Position numbers and translations under genes: made by a program. 64,000 nucleotides of DNA from Xylaria sp. FL1777 (lineage: Eukaryota > Ascomycota > Sordariomycetes > Xylariales > Xylariaceae). This document shows, piece by piece, positions 51,899 to 62,534 of the stretch. The notes beneath the pieces are model-generated. The model ran no database searches, was not told where the DNA came from, and worked only from the letters and a program-made list of their open reading frames with translations. Positions within the stretch are counted from its first letter, which is position 1, and each line of letters begins with the position of its first letter. The stretch covers positions 186,001 through 250,000 of the forward strand of contig MU400538.1 in NCBI GenBank assembly GCA_022578965.1, written 5' to 3'.

Positions 51899-52091
51899 TG
51901 TTATAACTAAGCTACTTAAGTACTTTAGCACATATTATAAGTTATATATATATATAAGATATCTTTTTTATACCTATTTTATAAAAGTTTTCTTTTTTTT
52001 TTAAGCTTTAGTTTTATTAAATATTTACTATAAAACTAAAAATATATTAACTATTATATTTAACCTTTAATGCTTTATATCTCCTGTAATA
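51899..52091 (+). repeat. 5' LTR of element B2
   Basis: 193 bp, TGTTATAACT at the start, TGTAATA at the end. Confidence 0.94.
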
Positions 52092-54607
52092 ATTTTAAAG
52101 CTTTCTAAAATAAAATTACTTATAATACTTTATTATACTATAAAATAGCTAAATACTAACTAATTATACAAGCTAGTACTATTCTTAATAGCTTTTTTTT
52201 AAAACAAACTTTAATAATAAACTAAAAATAAACTTAGCACAAATTATCTTTAAAACTAAGCTTAAGCAAACAATAATTATTTAGTGCTTTAAGTATTAAT
52301 ACTTAACTATTGCAAACATAAATTATATAGCTTTTAACTAAAATTAAAAAGCTAAAGTAGCAAGTTATATAGCAAAAAAATAAAAGCAAACAAGTTGCTT
52401 TAAAATTAAAAATAGCTTGTATTACTTTTATTTTATAATTAAGTAAACAAAAAAACTAAAAAACAACATTTTTAAAAAAACAAAAAAACCTTTTAAACTT
52501 TAAAAAATAATCCTGCAACTTAAGTTAAAAATAAAAACATAAAAATTTTAGTAATAATAACAACCCTTTATTTTTTAGCTTTAATAAAAAGCATAATTAA
52601 AGAAAACCTAAACATTAATTACGTTAAAATTGCTTATACTACTATTAGCGCTACTTATTTAAAAATGCTGATTTTAGCTAACTATTAAAGTTTAACTATA
52701 ACTTTTTTAGCATAAAATTTACTTATTAACGCTAGCTAAAATAAGTAAAAAAACTTTAAACTATTTTTAAAAAAGCTAATTAAAAATTCTATTGCAATAA
52801 AAACAAGATTTTATACGCGTATAACAACATAAACTAAAACTATAAAAATGCTTATTAATTAGTATTATAAAAATTATTAACTTTAAAAAAAAAACAATTT
52901 AAAACTAACTAAAAAGTATTTTTAAACTAAACTAAAACTTTACTTAAGCAGTTTGCTTTTTTATAAGCTAATATAAGCATACAATTAAAACAAGCAAATT
53001 AATAAGCTAACTAAAACTTAAAGCTATTTAATTAATACTTTACTAGCATTAAACTTTAAAATGTTTACTAAAACAAAAGTAAAAAAGCTTTATTATATTA
53101 CTAAAAACTAAGTGTACTATTTTAGCAAAAGCTAATAAACTATTATAACTTATTGCTAATTATATAAATTAATATAGTTAATGCTATATAATAACGCTAA
53201 AAACTAATAACTAAAAAACAATGCTTAAACTACAGTAAAAAAAAACTAAAGTTAAATATTACTTAAATTACTAATAAATTAACCTTAAATACTAAGCAAA
53301 ACTAAACTAATAATTAGCATACTAACATTAGCTGCAAAAATAACAATATTAGTTTTAATAGTTAAAACTATTTTTACAGAAGCAATAATTATAATAATAG
53401 CTATAACAATAATAACTAAAAATTTTATAAAAGCAATAATAGCTATAAAAGCTAAAACTAATACTATAAAAGTAACAATAATAAAAGTTATAACTAGTAC
53501 TAAAACTAAAAATATATAAATAACTAAAGTAATAATAATAATATTTATACTTTAAAAAACTGTTATATTTTTAAAACTTTTTTAAATTAACCTTAAAACA
53601 ACAATAAAAATAGTTTAAATTTAAACTTTTATAAAAACTTTATTTGCTATAGCTATAAATAACTTAGCTATATTGCTTTTAATTACTTTTAGCTTAAAAG
53701 TAATAATAATAATAATAATAATAAAAACAATAAATCTAATAGCTATATTAGCTATAATAATAATATTATTTAAAAACAAACTATTTAAAAAATCTAAGTA
53801 AATAAAAACTAAAACATAAATAAAAAAAACTAAAAATAACAATTAAAGTTTTATATACTTTTTTTATAAAAGCTATAATATTATAACTTAAAAAACAAGT
53901 AGTAAGCTTAGCATTAATTATATTAGCTATAAGTTTTAAGCTAAAATTATTACTTTATATACTTATTTTATGCTATTTTTATATTTTTTGCACTATTTAT
54001 TTTATTAGCTTTACAAAACTATTTATTAAAACCTATATTAATTTTAATTTATGCGCTAAATATAATTATATTAGTTTTACTTTTGCTTTTTATTATAAAT
54101 TATAGCAAGCATTTTTTTATATACTTGCATTATAGTATACTATTAAAAATAAATTTTTTATTTATAAAGTTTATTAAGTTATTTATAAATTAACTAATAG
54201 TTATAATATTATTTGCAGAATTAAGCGTATATATATAGCTATTAATTATAACTATTGCTTTAAAAGTAGCTTTTTTTTACTATTTTAAACTACTTTAAAA
54301 AATAAAAAAATTATATTAAATTTAAGCATTAATTAATAGTTTTTTAAATTACGCTGCTTTTAAATAAAAATACTTAGCTTAACTAAGTTTATAAAAGCTT
54401 GCTAAAACTAAGCTTATTGCTATGCTATTATTTAACTACTTAAACTTATATAGCTTAAAAAGTTAAAAAAAAGCTTTAGTTATTTTAATTTTATAGCAAT
54501 TTTAAAAGAATTTTATAATTTATTTAAGTTTTTTAATATTAGCAAAGCAAACATATTGCTACAATTAAAGCAAAAAAACCTTGCTATTAAGCTAAAAAAA
54601 AACGCAG
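52092..54607 (+). pseudogene. Element B2 leader, gag and protease region (decayed)
   Basis: Collinear with 27,664-30,179 of B1. Highly AT-rich with a run of AAT/AAC-type codons around 53,700-53,730. No protein could be named from the sequence; the assignment is positional. Confidence 0.45.
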
Positions 54608-55890
54608 TTATACTTTATTTTTTTATATACTTATTAGCTTAAAATAAGCTAAAAAAACTATAAAAATAGCTTAATAAAATACTAAAAGCAAAAAAAATTA
54701 AAAAGTTTACTAGTTTTACTAGCATTTTAATTCTTTTTATACTTAAAAAAAATAAAAGCTTATATTTATATATAAACTATAAAAAACTTAATTAAGTTAC
54801 GTATAAAAATTAATATATTTTATTATTTATTTTAAAGCTGCTTAATAAAATCTTAAAAGCTAAAATCTTTAGCAAAATTAACTTTAAAAACGTTTATTAT
54901 TACTTATGCATTTAAAAAAAAAATAAATAAAAAACAGCATTTTATATATACTATAGCTATTATAAATTTCTAGTTATACTTATAAGTTTATTAAATGTTT
55001 TTGCTACTTTTTAAAGTTATATATAAAAAGTACTTAATAATATAATAAATATATTTTATATTGTATATTTTAATAATATGCTTATTTTTTTTTTAAATAA
55101 AAATTTTTATATAAAACATGTTTAAAACGTTATTAAAAAGCTACAAAAAGCAAAACTATATATTAAGCTATCCAAATGTTAATTTTATTAAAAAAAAATT
55201 AAATTTTTAAATTATATTATTTTTAGCTAAAAAATTAAAATAAACTTTTTACATATAAACATTATTTAGCAATAGCTTATATTAAATATTTATTAAGCGC
55301 TATAATAATTTTTAAAGTTTTATAACTTTTATTGCTATTTTATAAACAAGTATTTTTATATTATTGTGCTTTTATTTAAGTATTTAAAAAAAAACGTAAT
55401 AAAAACAAAAAAAAGTTGAATTTTTTTAGATAGTTTTAAAAAAAAAGCTTTTAAAAACTTTTAAAATATATTTAAGTAAGCTATTTTTTTTATATATTTT
55501 AACCCTGAAAAACAAATATTGCTAAAAATTAATTTTTTTAAAGTAGCTTTTGCAAAAAATCTATTTTAGCAAAATAATTAAAGCATTTTTAAACTAGTTA
55601 TATTTTATTTTTAAAAGCTATTTAAAAAAAAAATATAGTATAGTATGCTTAACTAAAAAATGCTTACAATAATAAATTGCTTTAAGCACTAATAGCATTA
55701 TTTATAAAAAAACAATTTATTAATTAAAGTATTAACTAATTATGCTAACTTTTAAGCGTTTATAAAAACGCTAAAGCTTAATAAAAAGCAAGCTTATTAA
55801 TATTTATTATTAGCTTTTTTTAACTTTATTATTAAATATTAAGCAAGCAAAAAAAATAAAGCTAATTTTTTTTTGCGTTGTTTTAATTAT
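54608..55890 (+). pseudogene. Element B2 reverse transcriptase and RNase H relic
   Basis: Collinear with the B1 relic. The active site reads Y-F-N-N at 55,066-55,077. The RNase H end near 55,820-55,890 reads into the integrase without interruption, unlike in B1. Confidence 0.87.
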
Positions 55891-57590
55891 ATAGCTATTT
55901 TGCTTAGTAATATTAACATTTTTCTAACGTTAAAAAAAAAAGTTGTAATAATATAACAAGTTAAAATTTTTAATTTATATTTTAGTACTTAAGCTAAAGC
56001 TTTATACCTTAAAGCTATACTTATTAAAAAAGCTTTTTTTATTTAAGCAGTTATACGTTTGTATGTATAAATAGCTATAAGCTTAAAAAAATTAAAAGAT
56101 TTAAAAGCTTTTAAAAAGCTAAAAAACTTTATTTAAAAGGTTTAAAAAAAAAACCTTAAATGCTATGCAATTATAAAACAATTAAAAGCAAAAAAGCTTA
56201 TAAATCTTTAATAGTTAATAAAAAAATCCTTAGTTTGCTATAAAAACAAAATTTATATTTTTTTTAAAAAAGCTATATATTTTTAACTTATTAAGCTATA
56301 TTATAATAATTTTTTAGCTAAACATTTTAGCTAAAGCTGCACTTTAGAACTGCTATAATAAAAGTTTTACTAAAGCAATATAAAACTAAATATTAAAAAG
56401 TATATATAAAGCTATATAATTTACTTTAGAACTAAAGCAAAATATTACTAAAAATATAATAAACTTAACGCTTTACTAATACTTAATAAACTTATATAAA
56501 AGCTATTTATAAACTTTATTATAAGTTTACTAAAAACTTTTTATAAAAAAAAACTAGTTAATATTATTTTTGTTATTATAAACAAATTTATTAAGCTTAT
56601 ATACTTATTTTTAGTTAATATTATTATAATTTTAGTTAAGCTAGCAGTTTTATTTTATTATAAAATTAAATGCATTTATAATAGCTTAAAAAGTATTATT
56701 TTTAATAAAAGCTTTGTTTTTATTAACTAATTCTAGTTTAATTTATGTTATTACTTAAAAGTTAAACAAAAGCTTTTAATAGCATTTTACTTTAAAACTA
56801 ATAAACAAATAAAACAAATAAACTAAGTAATTAAAAGCTATTTTAAGTGCTTTATAAATAGTAAACAAACTAATTAGCTTTAACTTTTACTTTAAGCTTT
56901 TTTTGCTATAAATTTTGCTATTAATTTTATAATTAAACAATTACTTTTTAAAGCTTTATATAATTATATGCTAGAATTTCGTTTATTTATTAAAAATAAC
57001 TTTACATTAAAAAGAATTCTAGCTATATAAAAACGTTTTAATAAATTATAAACTATTAAAAATAAAATAATAAAGCAATAACAAATTATAACTAATAAAT
57101 ATATAAAACATTATAATAATAAACATAAACTTATAACCTTTAAAACTAAAGACTTAATAGCATTATTAACAAAAAATATTAAGTTTAAAAATAAAAAGTT
57201 AGCGCTTAAGTTTATTAAACCTTTTTAAATTTTTTTTATAATTAGTTTATAAGCATACTATATTAATTTCTTAGAACAATATAGCTATTTTTATTTTGTT
57301 TTTTTAATTTAATTACTTAAGCTTTAAAAAGCTAAACATAAGTATAGTTTACTTATATTAAACCTTAAAAATAAATCAAAAAAATAAAAAGTTAAAAATA
57401 TAATAAATAAAATAACTTATAATAAAAAAAAATATTATTTTATTAAGTAAAAAAGCTAGCTAACTAAATATAATTAATAAGTATTTACTACTAATATTAT
57501 AGCTTTTAAAGCAATTAAAAACTTTAAAAAACGCTTAAATTATAAAAAAAAAGCAAAGCTATTAAGCTAACAAAATAGTACTAATTTATT
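55891..57590 (+). pseudogene. Element B2 integrase and chromodomain relic
   Basis: Continuous with the RNase H frame. The chromodomain relic at about 57,395-57,535 contains K-K-K-Y-Y-F-I-K and lies in the same frame as the Y-F-N-N motif 2.3 kb upstream. Confidence 0.87.
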
Positions 57591-59267
57591 ATTAATTTAG
57601 CTATAAACTAAAGCTTAAATATATTATATATATTAACTAGTTATTTTTTTGTTTTTAATTATATAATAAAAATTATATTTATTGCTTTAAGTTTTAAAAT
57701 ACTTACGTTTTATTAATAAGCTATATATAAAAATGCTATAAACAAGTTATAATATTTTTATAAAAAAGCTTTAAAACATTAATTATTAAACTTTAAAACA
57801 TTTTTATATTAAAAAAAGCTAACTAAATATTTTTATTTATGCTTATTAGCAATAATTAATATAACTTTATATATATTTTTTTTAAAAAAAATAAAAGTAG
57901 CTTTTTAAGCTGCATATTTATAGTTTATAACTTGCACTTTAAGTACAGTTAAACAAACATATTACTAGCATTAAAAATAGTTTTAATTTTATTAAGAAAT
58001 CTTATAAAATTAGTTTAAATAAAGCTACTTATAGTACTTATACAAAAAGGCTTAATAGCTTAGCAAGCTAAAAATTTACACTTTATTACTAAATGTTTAT
58101 ATTTAGCACAATATTTTTATATTATTAATTATTAGCTAAACTTTATATAAAATAAAAACAAAATAACTTACTTTTATATTGCTAACTTTGCTAATTAATT
58201 AAAACTAAGCTTTATAAATTAACAAAAAACGCAAAAATGCTTTTAAAAAGCAAAACTACATAGCTATAAAGTTAACATAATAATTGTTTAAAGTTTTTTA
58301 AACAATAGCATAATTTTTATTTATAATAACTTTTTTATAGTTATTTTTTTAAAAAACAAAAAAATAAACAAACTAGTTTAATAACTTTTAAATATGTATT
58401 GCATTAAAATATAACATAATAAACAGCTAACCTATTAATAAAACTAATCTAAAATAAATATAAATTAACTTATAAGCTTGCATAAAATATAACTATTTAT
58501 ATAACTTATATAAGCTATTACTTTTAAGTTTTTAAATTTGCAAACTATATTTAAAAGCAAGCTATTTTTTAGCTAAAATGCCTTTTTAAAACGCTTAAAA
58601 TAAAGCTAACATATTAATAAACTACTTAAAACTATTGCTTTTTTAATAGTTTTATATTTCTTGTTTTTAGCTTTAATAGTTTGCTTATAAAGTTTACAAA
58701 CAAAAGTTATTATAAAAACAAGCTAACGTTTAGCTAATATAAAAACTTTAATATTTGCATTAAAATTAAACTTATTTTTTACGTTGTTTATATTAAAATC
58801 GCGCAAAATAGCATTTAAATCTTTATTTAAATTTATAAAGTTTAAATTATTTTTATTTTTATTTTTATTTTTTTTTTTTAACCTATAAAAAGCTTAATAG
58901 TATTTATATTTTTATTAAAATTAAAGCTATTTTAAAAAAAAAGCAAACTACTAGAATTCTTATTTTTATTACTAGAATTATTAAACTTTTAGCAAAAAAG
59001 TTTGTTAAAATTTTGTTTTATAATAAAATTAAACTTATTTTTAAATAAATTTAAGCGCAAAATAAGTTGCAATAATTTTTTGCGTTTACGTTTATAACTA
59101 TAGCTTTAACTACAACTATGTTTATATATACTACTTTTAACTACTGCAAATTTAAGTAGCATAATTATAATACAAATAGTAATTAAAAAAAAAGCAAAAA
59201 AGATATAAAATAAGTATAAAAATAGCAGTAGTAAAATGTATAGCTAAAACTAATTATTTAGCAGCAG

Positions 59268-59308
<41 letters not shown>

Positions 59309-59564
59309 ATATAGCAATAAAAATATAAGCGCAAAACCTGCTATAAATATAACATAAAACAAACATAACTTAACACATAAACATAAGCATAAATATATAA
59401 GTACTTTAACTACTATACTATACAAGCATTTTATTTAACATACTACATTTATGCTTAATTACTTTATACTACTTTATTTTATTACTTATACTTAAAATTA
59501 ATTACTTTAATTAATTTTACTTGTATATAGGTTAAAAACAACTTAATTAAAAAAAAAAAATAGT
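57591..59564 (-). pseudogene. Element B2 3' region with the same possible antisense reading frame
   Basis: In the minus-strand frame from about 58,855 to 58,450 I count only about three stops in 135 codons, few for DNA this AT-rich. The frame reads D-L-N-A-I-L-R-D-F-N-I-N-N and then a mixed amphipathic segment. An acidic segment and a Cys/Lys segment lie upstream of it (59,110-58,860). It matches B1, so both copies inherited it. Confidence 0.45.
59270..59307 (+). repeat. Poly(A) tract, 38 bases (element B2)
   Basis: Counterpart of the 33-base run in B1; the difference accounts for most of the small length differences between the copies. Confidence 0.9.
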
Positions 59565-59757
59565 TGTTATAATTAGGCTACTTAAGTACTTTAGCATATA
59601 TTATAAGTTATATATATATATAAAATATTCTTTTTATACCTATTTTATAAAAGTTTCCTCCCTTTTTTAAGCTTTAGTTTTATTAAATACTTATTATAAA
59701 ACTAGAAATATATTAACTATTATACTTAACTTTTAATGCTTTATACTTTCTATAACA
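59565..59757 (+). repeat. 3' LTR of element B2
   Basis: 193 bp, TGTTATAATT at the start and TATAACA at the end, keeping the original CA terminus. Preceded by an A-rich polypurine tract. Confidence 0.94.
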
Positions 59758-59762
59758 TAAAT

Positions 59763-60540
59763 ATACTTAAAAAACATAACTATATTATGCAAAAAGTTCT
59801 TTAACGTTTTACTAAATATAACTTTGTAGTAATACTTTATAAATATAAATAAGCAATATTTAAAGTAAAGTTTTTTAGCTATATAATTAGTATTAATAGA
59901 ATTTTTATAAATTAAGTAAAAACTAAAGTTATTTAAAATTATAAAGTACTTAAATTGCTTTTTAAATTTTAAAGCTTTATTAAGTTTACTAACTTTTATA
60001 AACAGTTTATTTAAAACTTCTTTAGTATTATTAAGCTAATTATACATAGTAATAAGCTAAATAAAAAAAACTAAATATAAACTTTTAAAATAAATAAAGC
60101 ATTTAAAAAGCTTAAAAAGCGCTTTTGCTTTACGCTAGTTTTAGCGTACTTTAATTTAAAACAAACTACATTTATAAAAACAAATGTATTAAACTTTACT
60201 TTTGCAAATATATTATCCTAAAAAAATAACAACAGTAAGTTATACTTTATTGCTTTTAACTTAAAAAAGCTTATGCTTACAAAAATAAACTATAAAATTT
60301 ACAATAAAAAACTTTTAGTAATTATAAACTTACTTAAGCAATAAAAATAATACTTAAAAAATATAAAATATTAAATAAAAATTTATTTTAATTATTAAAA
60401 CTTTGCATATTTTACTATAGCAAAAGCGCTAAACTAAAAGCAAGCAAAATAGTTATAATAGCTAGTAAACTACTAGTTTATAATTAATTATTGCCTTAAA
60501 AAGCAAAATAGCAAAGCAGATTAAATGTTTAAATTGCTTT
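59763..60540 (+). pseudogene. Element A reverse transcriptase thumb and RNase H relic
   Basis: Continues exactly in the frame that ended at 51,898. Recognisable stretches are K-V-K-F-F-S-Y-I-I-S (family G-Y-I-I-S), F-T-N-F-Y-K-Q-F-I, the RNase H start F-I-K-T-N-V-L-N (family K-T-D-A-S) near 60,190 and a C-terminal N-S-K-A-D. Stops are all of the type RIP creates from Gln or Trp codons. Confidence 0.8.
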
Positions 60541-60849
60541 AATATTGCTTTAAAAAAAAAAGAAATAAAAACTAGCTTATTAAAACAGTTTTACAAAAAA
60601 AGCACTTTTTAAACCTAGAAATATTTCTAGTATTAGCTTTAGTTTTTTTTACGTTAGCTTAACTATATAGCTTATAAATACTAAAATAAATATCTAATTT
60701 TATAAAAAGAGTTATAGCAGCAAACCAAAAAAATATAGTTTATTAAGCTAAATTAAAAAAACTAAACAAAAACATTAAAGTTAAAAATAGCTTGCTTTAT
60801 TATAAAAGCTAACTTTAAGTACTTTTTTTATTTTAAACCAAAGTTTTAA

Positions 60850-62160
60850 AATTTAAGCATAATACTAAAGTAACAAGCTATATAAATATAAATAAAATTT
60901 TAAAGCTTATTACGCGCAACTTTTAGTAGCTAAAGTTAAAAAGCACTATATAAAACTACGTAAAAAGGTATTTTAAGTGCTAGCAAAATAAAAACGCTAA
61001 ATATGCTTTCTATAGCTTACTTTAATTTATAAAACTTTACTATAAGCTTTAGCAAACTATAATAATAAATTTTATTATAAACTTACTTTTATTTAATAGC
61101 TATAATTTAATTTAAGTAATAATAGATCTTTTTACTAAAATAGCGCATTTTATTACGCTTAAAGTAAAAAAAAAAAAAACTAAAAACTTTATTAAAATTT
61201 TTGCTAAAGTATACTAAAAATTGCATAAAATGCTTTTAAATATTATTTCTAACCGCAATTTTAAGTTTATAGCTTATTTATAAAAAGATTTTTTTAAATT
61301 AATAAGCATTAAAAGTTATATAAGTACTACTTTTTACCTTTAAACAAATAGCTAAACTAAATAGCTTAATTAAATACTTAAAGTATATTTTTATGCTTTT
61401 ATTAATTATAAAATAATTAATTAAGAAAATTTGCTACTTATAGCTAAGTTTGCTTATAATAATTATAAATTGTTTATTATAAGCATATTGCTTTTTTATA
61501 CTAACTATAAATATTATTCCGTAGCATATAACTTTTTGCTTAGCTTTTTTTGTAATTTTAAAAGTTGCTTTTATACACACTAAATAACCTAAGTACACTT
61601 TAACGCTAAAAAATACTTAAAAAAAAGTCGCCAGAAAATAAAAAAATAAGCAAACAAACAGCACATAAACTTGCTTACTTACAAAAAAAATTAGCTAATT
61701 ATATTAAATACAAAAAACATTAAAACTAAATGTTTAGCTAAAAAGCTCAATAAAAAAATACTTAGTTTTTTTAAAATCAAAAAGGTTATTTTTTTTACTA
61801 CTATTAAATTAATATTGCTTAAAGCTTAACAAATTTATAACTTTTTTTATGTGTTATTTATTAAACTTTTTTATACTAGCATATTATAAAATACGCTTAA
61901 TCTTAATTAAGTGCTACAAAATGCAGCCTTAATAAAGTCTAAAAAATATTAAATATAAGAAGTAATAAATTTACTTAAAACTAAAAAACATATTAAGTAC
62001 TTAATTAAATAAAAAAAATAGCTAGCTAAAAAGCATTAAACTTAAAAGCTTTATAATTATTTTTATAGTAATAAAGCTAAGTTAACTATTATAAATTTCT
62101 ATTAATAACACTTTAGTAAGCTAGTTAACTTAAAAGCTAACTTACTACTTATAATAACAT
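60850..62160 (+). pseudogene. Element A integrase and chromodomain relic
   Basis: The core begins near V-I-I-D-L-F-T-K-I-A-H-F-I-T (61,116 onward). It continues with I-S-N-R-N-F-K-F at about 61,242-61,265 (family S-D-R-x-x-x-F), I-S-T-T-F-Y-L and I-A-K-F-A-Y-N-N-Y. After it, near 61,959-62,060, is a chromodomain-like H-I-K-Y-L-I-K followed by mutated W-K-G-W. All lie in the same frame as the RNase H relic. A C-terminal chromodomain defines the chromovirus branch of Ty3/Gypsy. Confidence 0.8.
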
Positions 62161-62200
62161 TATAAGTTTTGTAAAACAAGCCTAAAAAGAAAAAAAATTA

Positions 62201-62534
62201 TGTTATATACATTAAACTAGCTAAACACTTTGTGCTATTTTTAAATGTATAGTTTAATAAAACACTAAAACTATACCGCGCTAAATTAAAACTTATTAAA
62301 ACTGTTTTGCATACTAAAAGTAAAGCTATTTAGCTCTTACTAATCTAAAACATATAAGCAGACTACAAAAGTTAAAAAGCCCTAAACTAATTATATATAA
62401 ACTTAAAAACAGCTATTATGCTTAACAACAGCCTTGATAAAAAGCATGGACTTTTGCAGCCATAACAGATTATTATATGCAGAATAGAGAGTCAAACACT
62501 TAGTTCCAAGCCCTGACATATAGCCCTTGTTATA
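62201..62534 (+). repeat. 3' LTR of element A
   Basis: 334 bp, begins TGTTAT and ends TTGTTATA. It is the mirror image of the 5' LTR in decay: its first half is RIP-mutated and its last 120 bases are nearly intact. It is preceded by a purine tract. Confidence 0.93.

Larger units (their letters stand above)
51899..59757 (+). mobile_element. Element B2: uninterrupted RIP-decayed Ty3/Gypsy chromovirus
   Basis: 7,859 bp, with perfect 5-bp duplications TAAAT (51,894-51,898 and 59,758-59,762) and 193-bp LTRs. It is inserted in the RT coding region of element A, six codons after the catalytic motif. It is the sister copy of B1; differences between the two that I compared are nearly all C/T or G/A. 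It gives the empty site for element C's insertion in B1. Confidence 0.95.
24750..62534 (+). mobile_element. Element A: outermost RIP-decayed Ty3/Gypsy chromovirus, interrupted by B1 (with C) and B2
   Basis: Bounded by 334-bp direct LTRs (24750-25083 and 62201-62534). Flanking 5-mers are TATGG (24,745-24,749) and TGTGG (62,535-62,539); the single G/A difference is RIP-like. Removing the two insertions and their duplicated target sites leaves about 7.16 kb, a normal Gypsy length. The pol relic runs in order across the insertions: protease (about 50,861 onward), RT to Y-I-N-N at 51,869-51,880, then B2, then RT thumb and RNase H (59,763-60,540), integrase, and chromodomain near 61,959-62,060. The reading frame is kept in register when B2 and one TAAAT copy are removed. 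A purine-rich tract (62,183-62,197) just precedes the 3' LTR. No copy of any gene is intact. Confidence 0.92.

Noticed and set aside
24750..62534. Centromere
   Set aside because: Long AT-rich, RIP-mutated retroelement blocks can be centromeric in fungi, but at 38 kb with clear nested elements and genes close by it is equally an interstitial heterochromatic island. Only CENP-A data could decide.
24750..62534. Active retrotransposons
   Set aside because: Every pol frame has many stops, and the catalytic Asp residues of RT are changed to Asn in A, B1, B2 and C.
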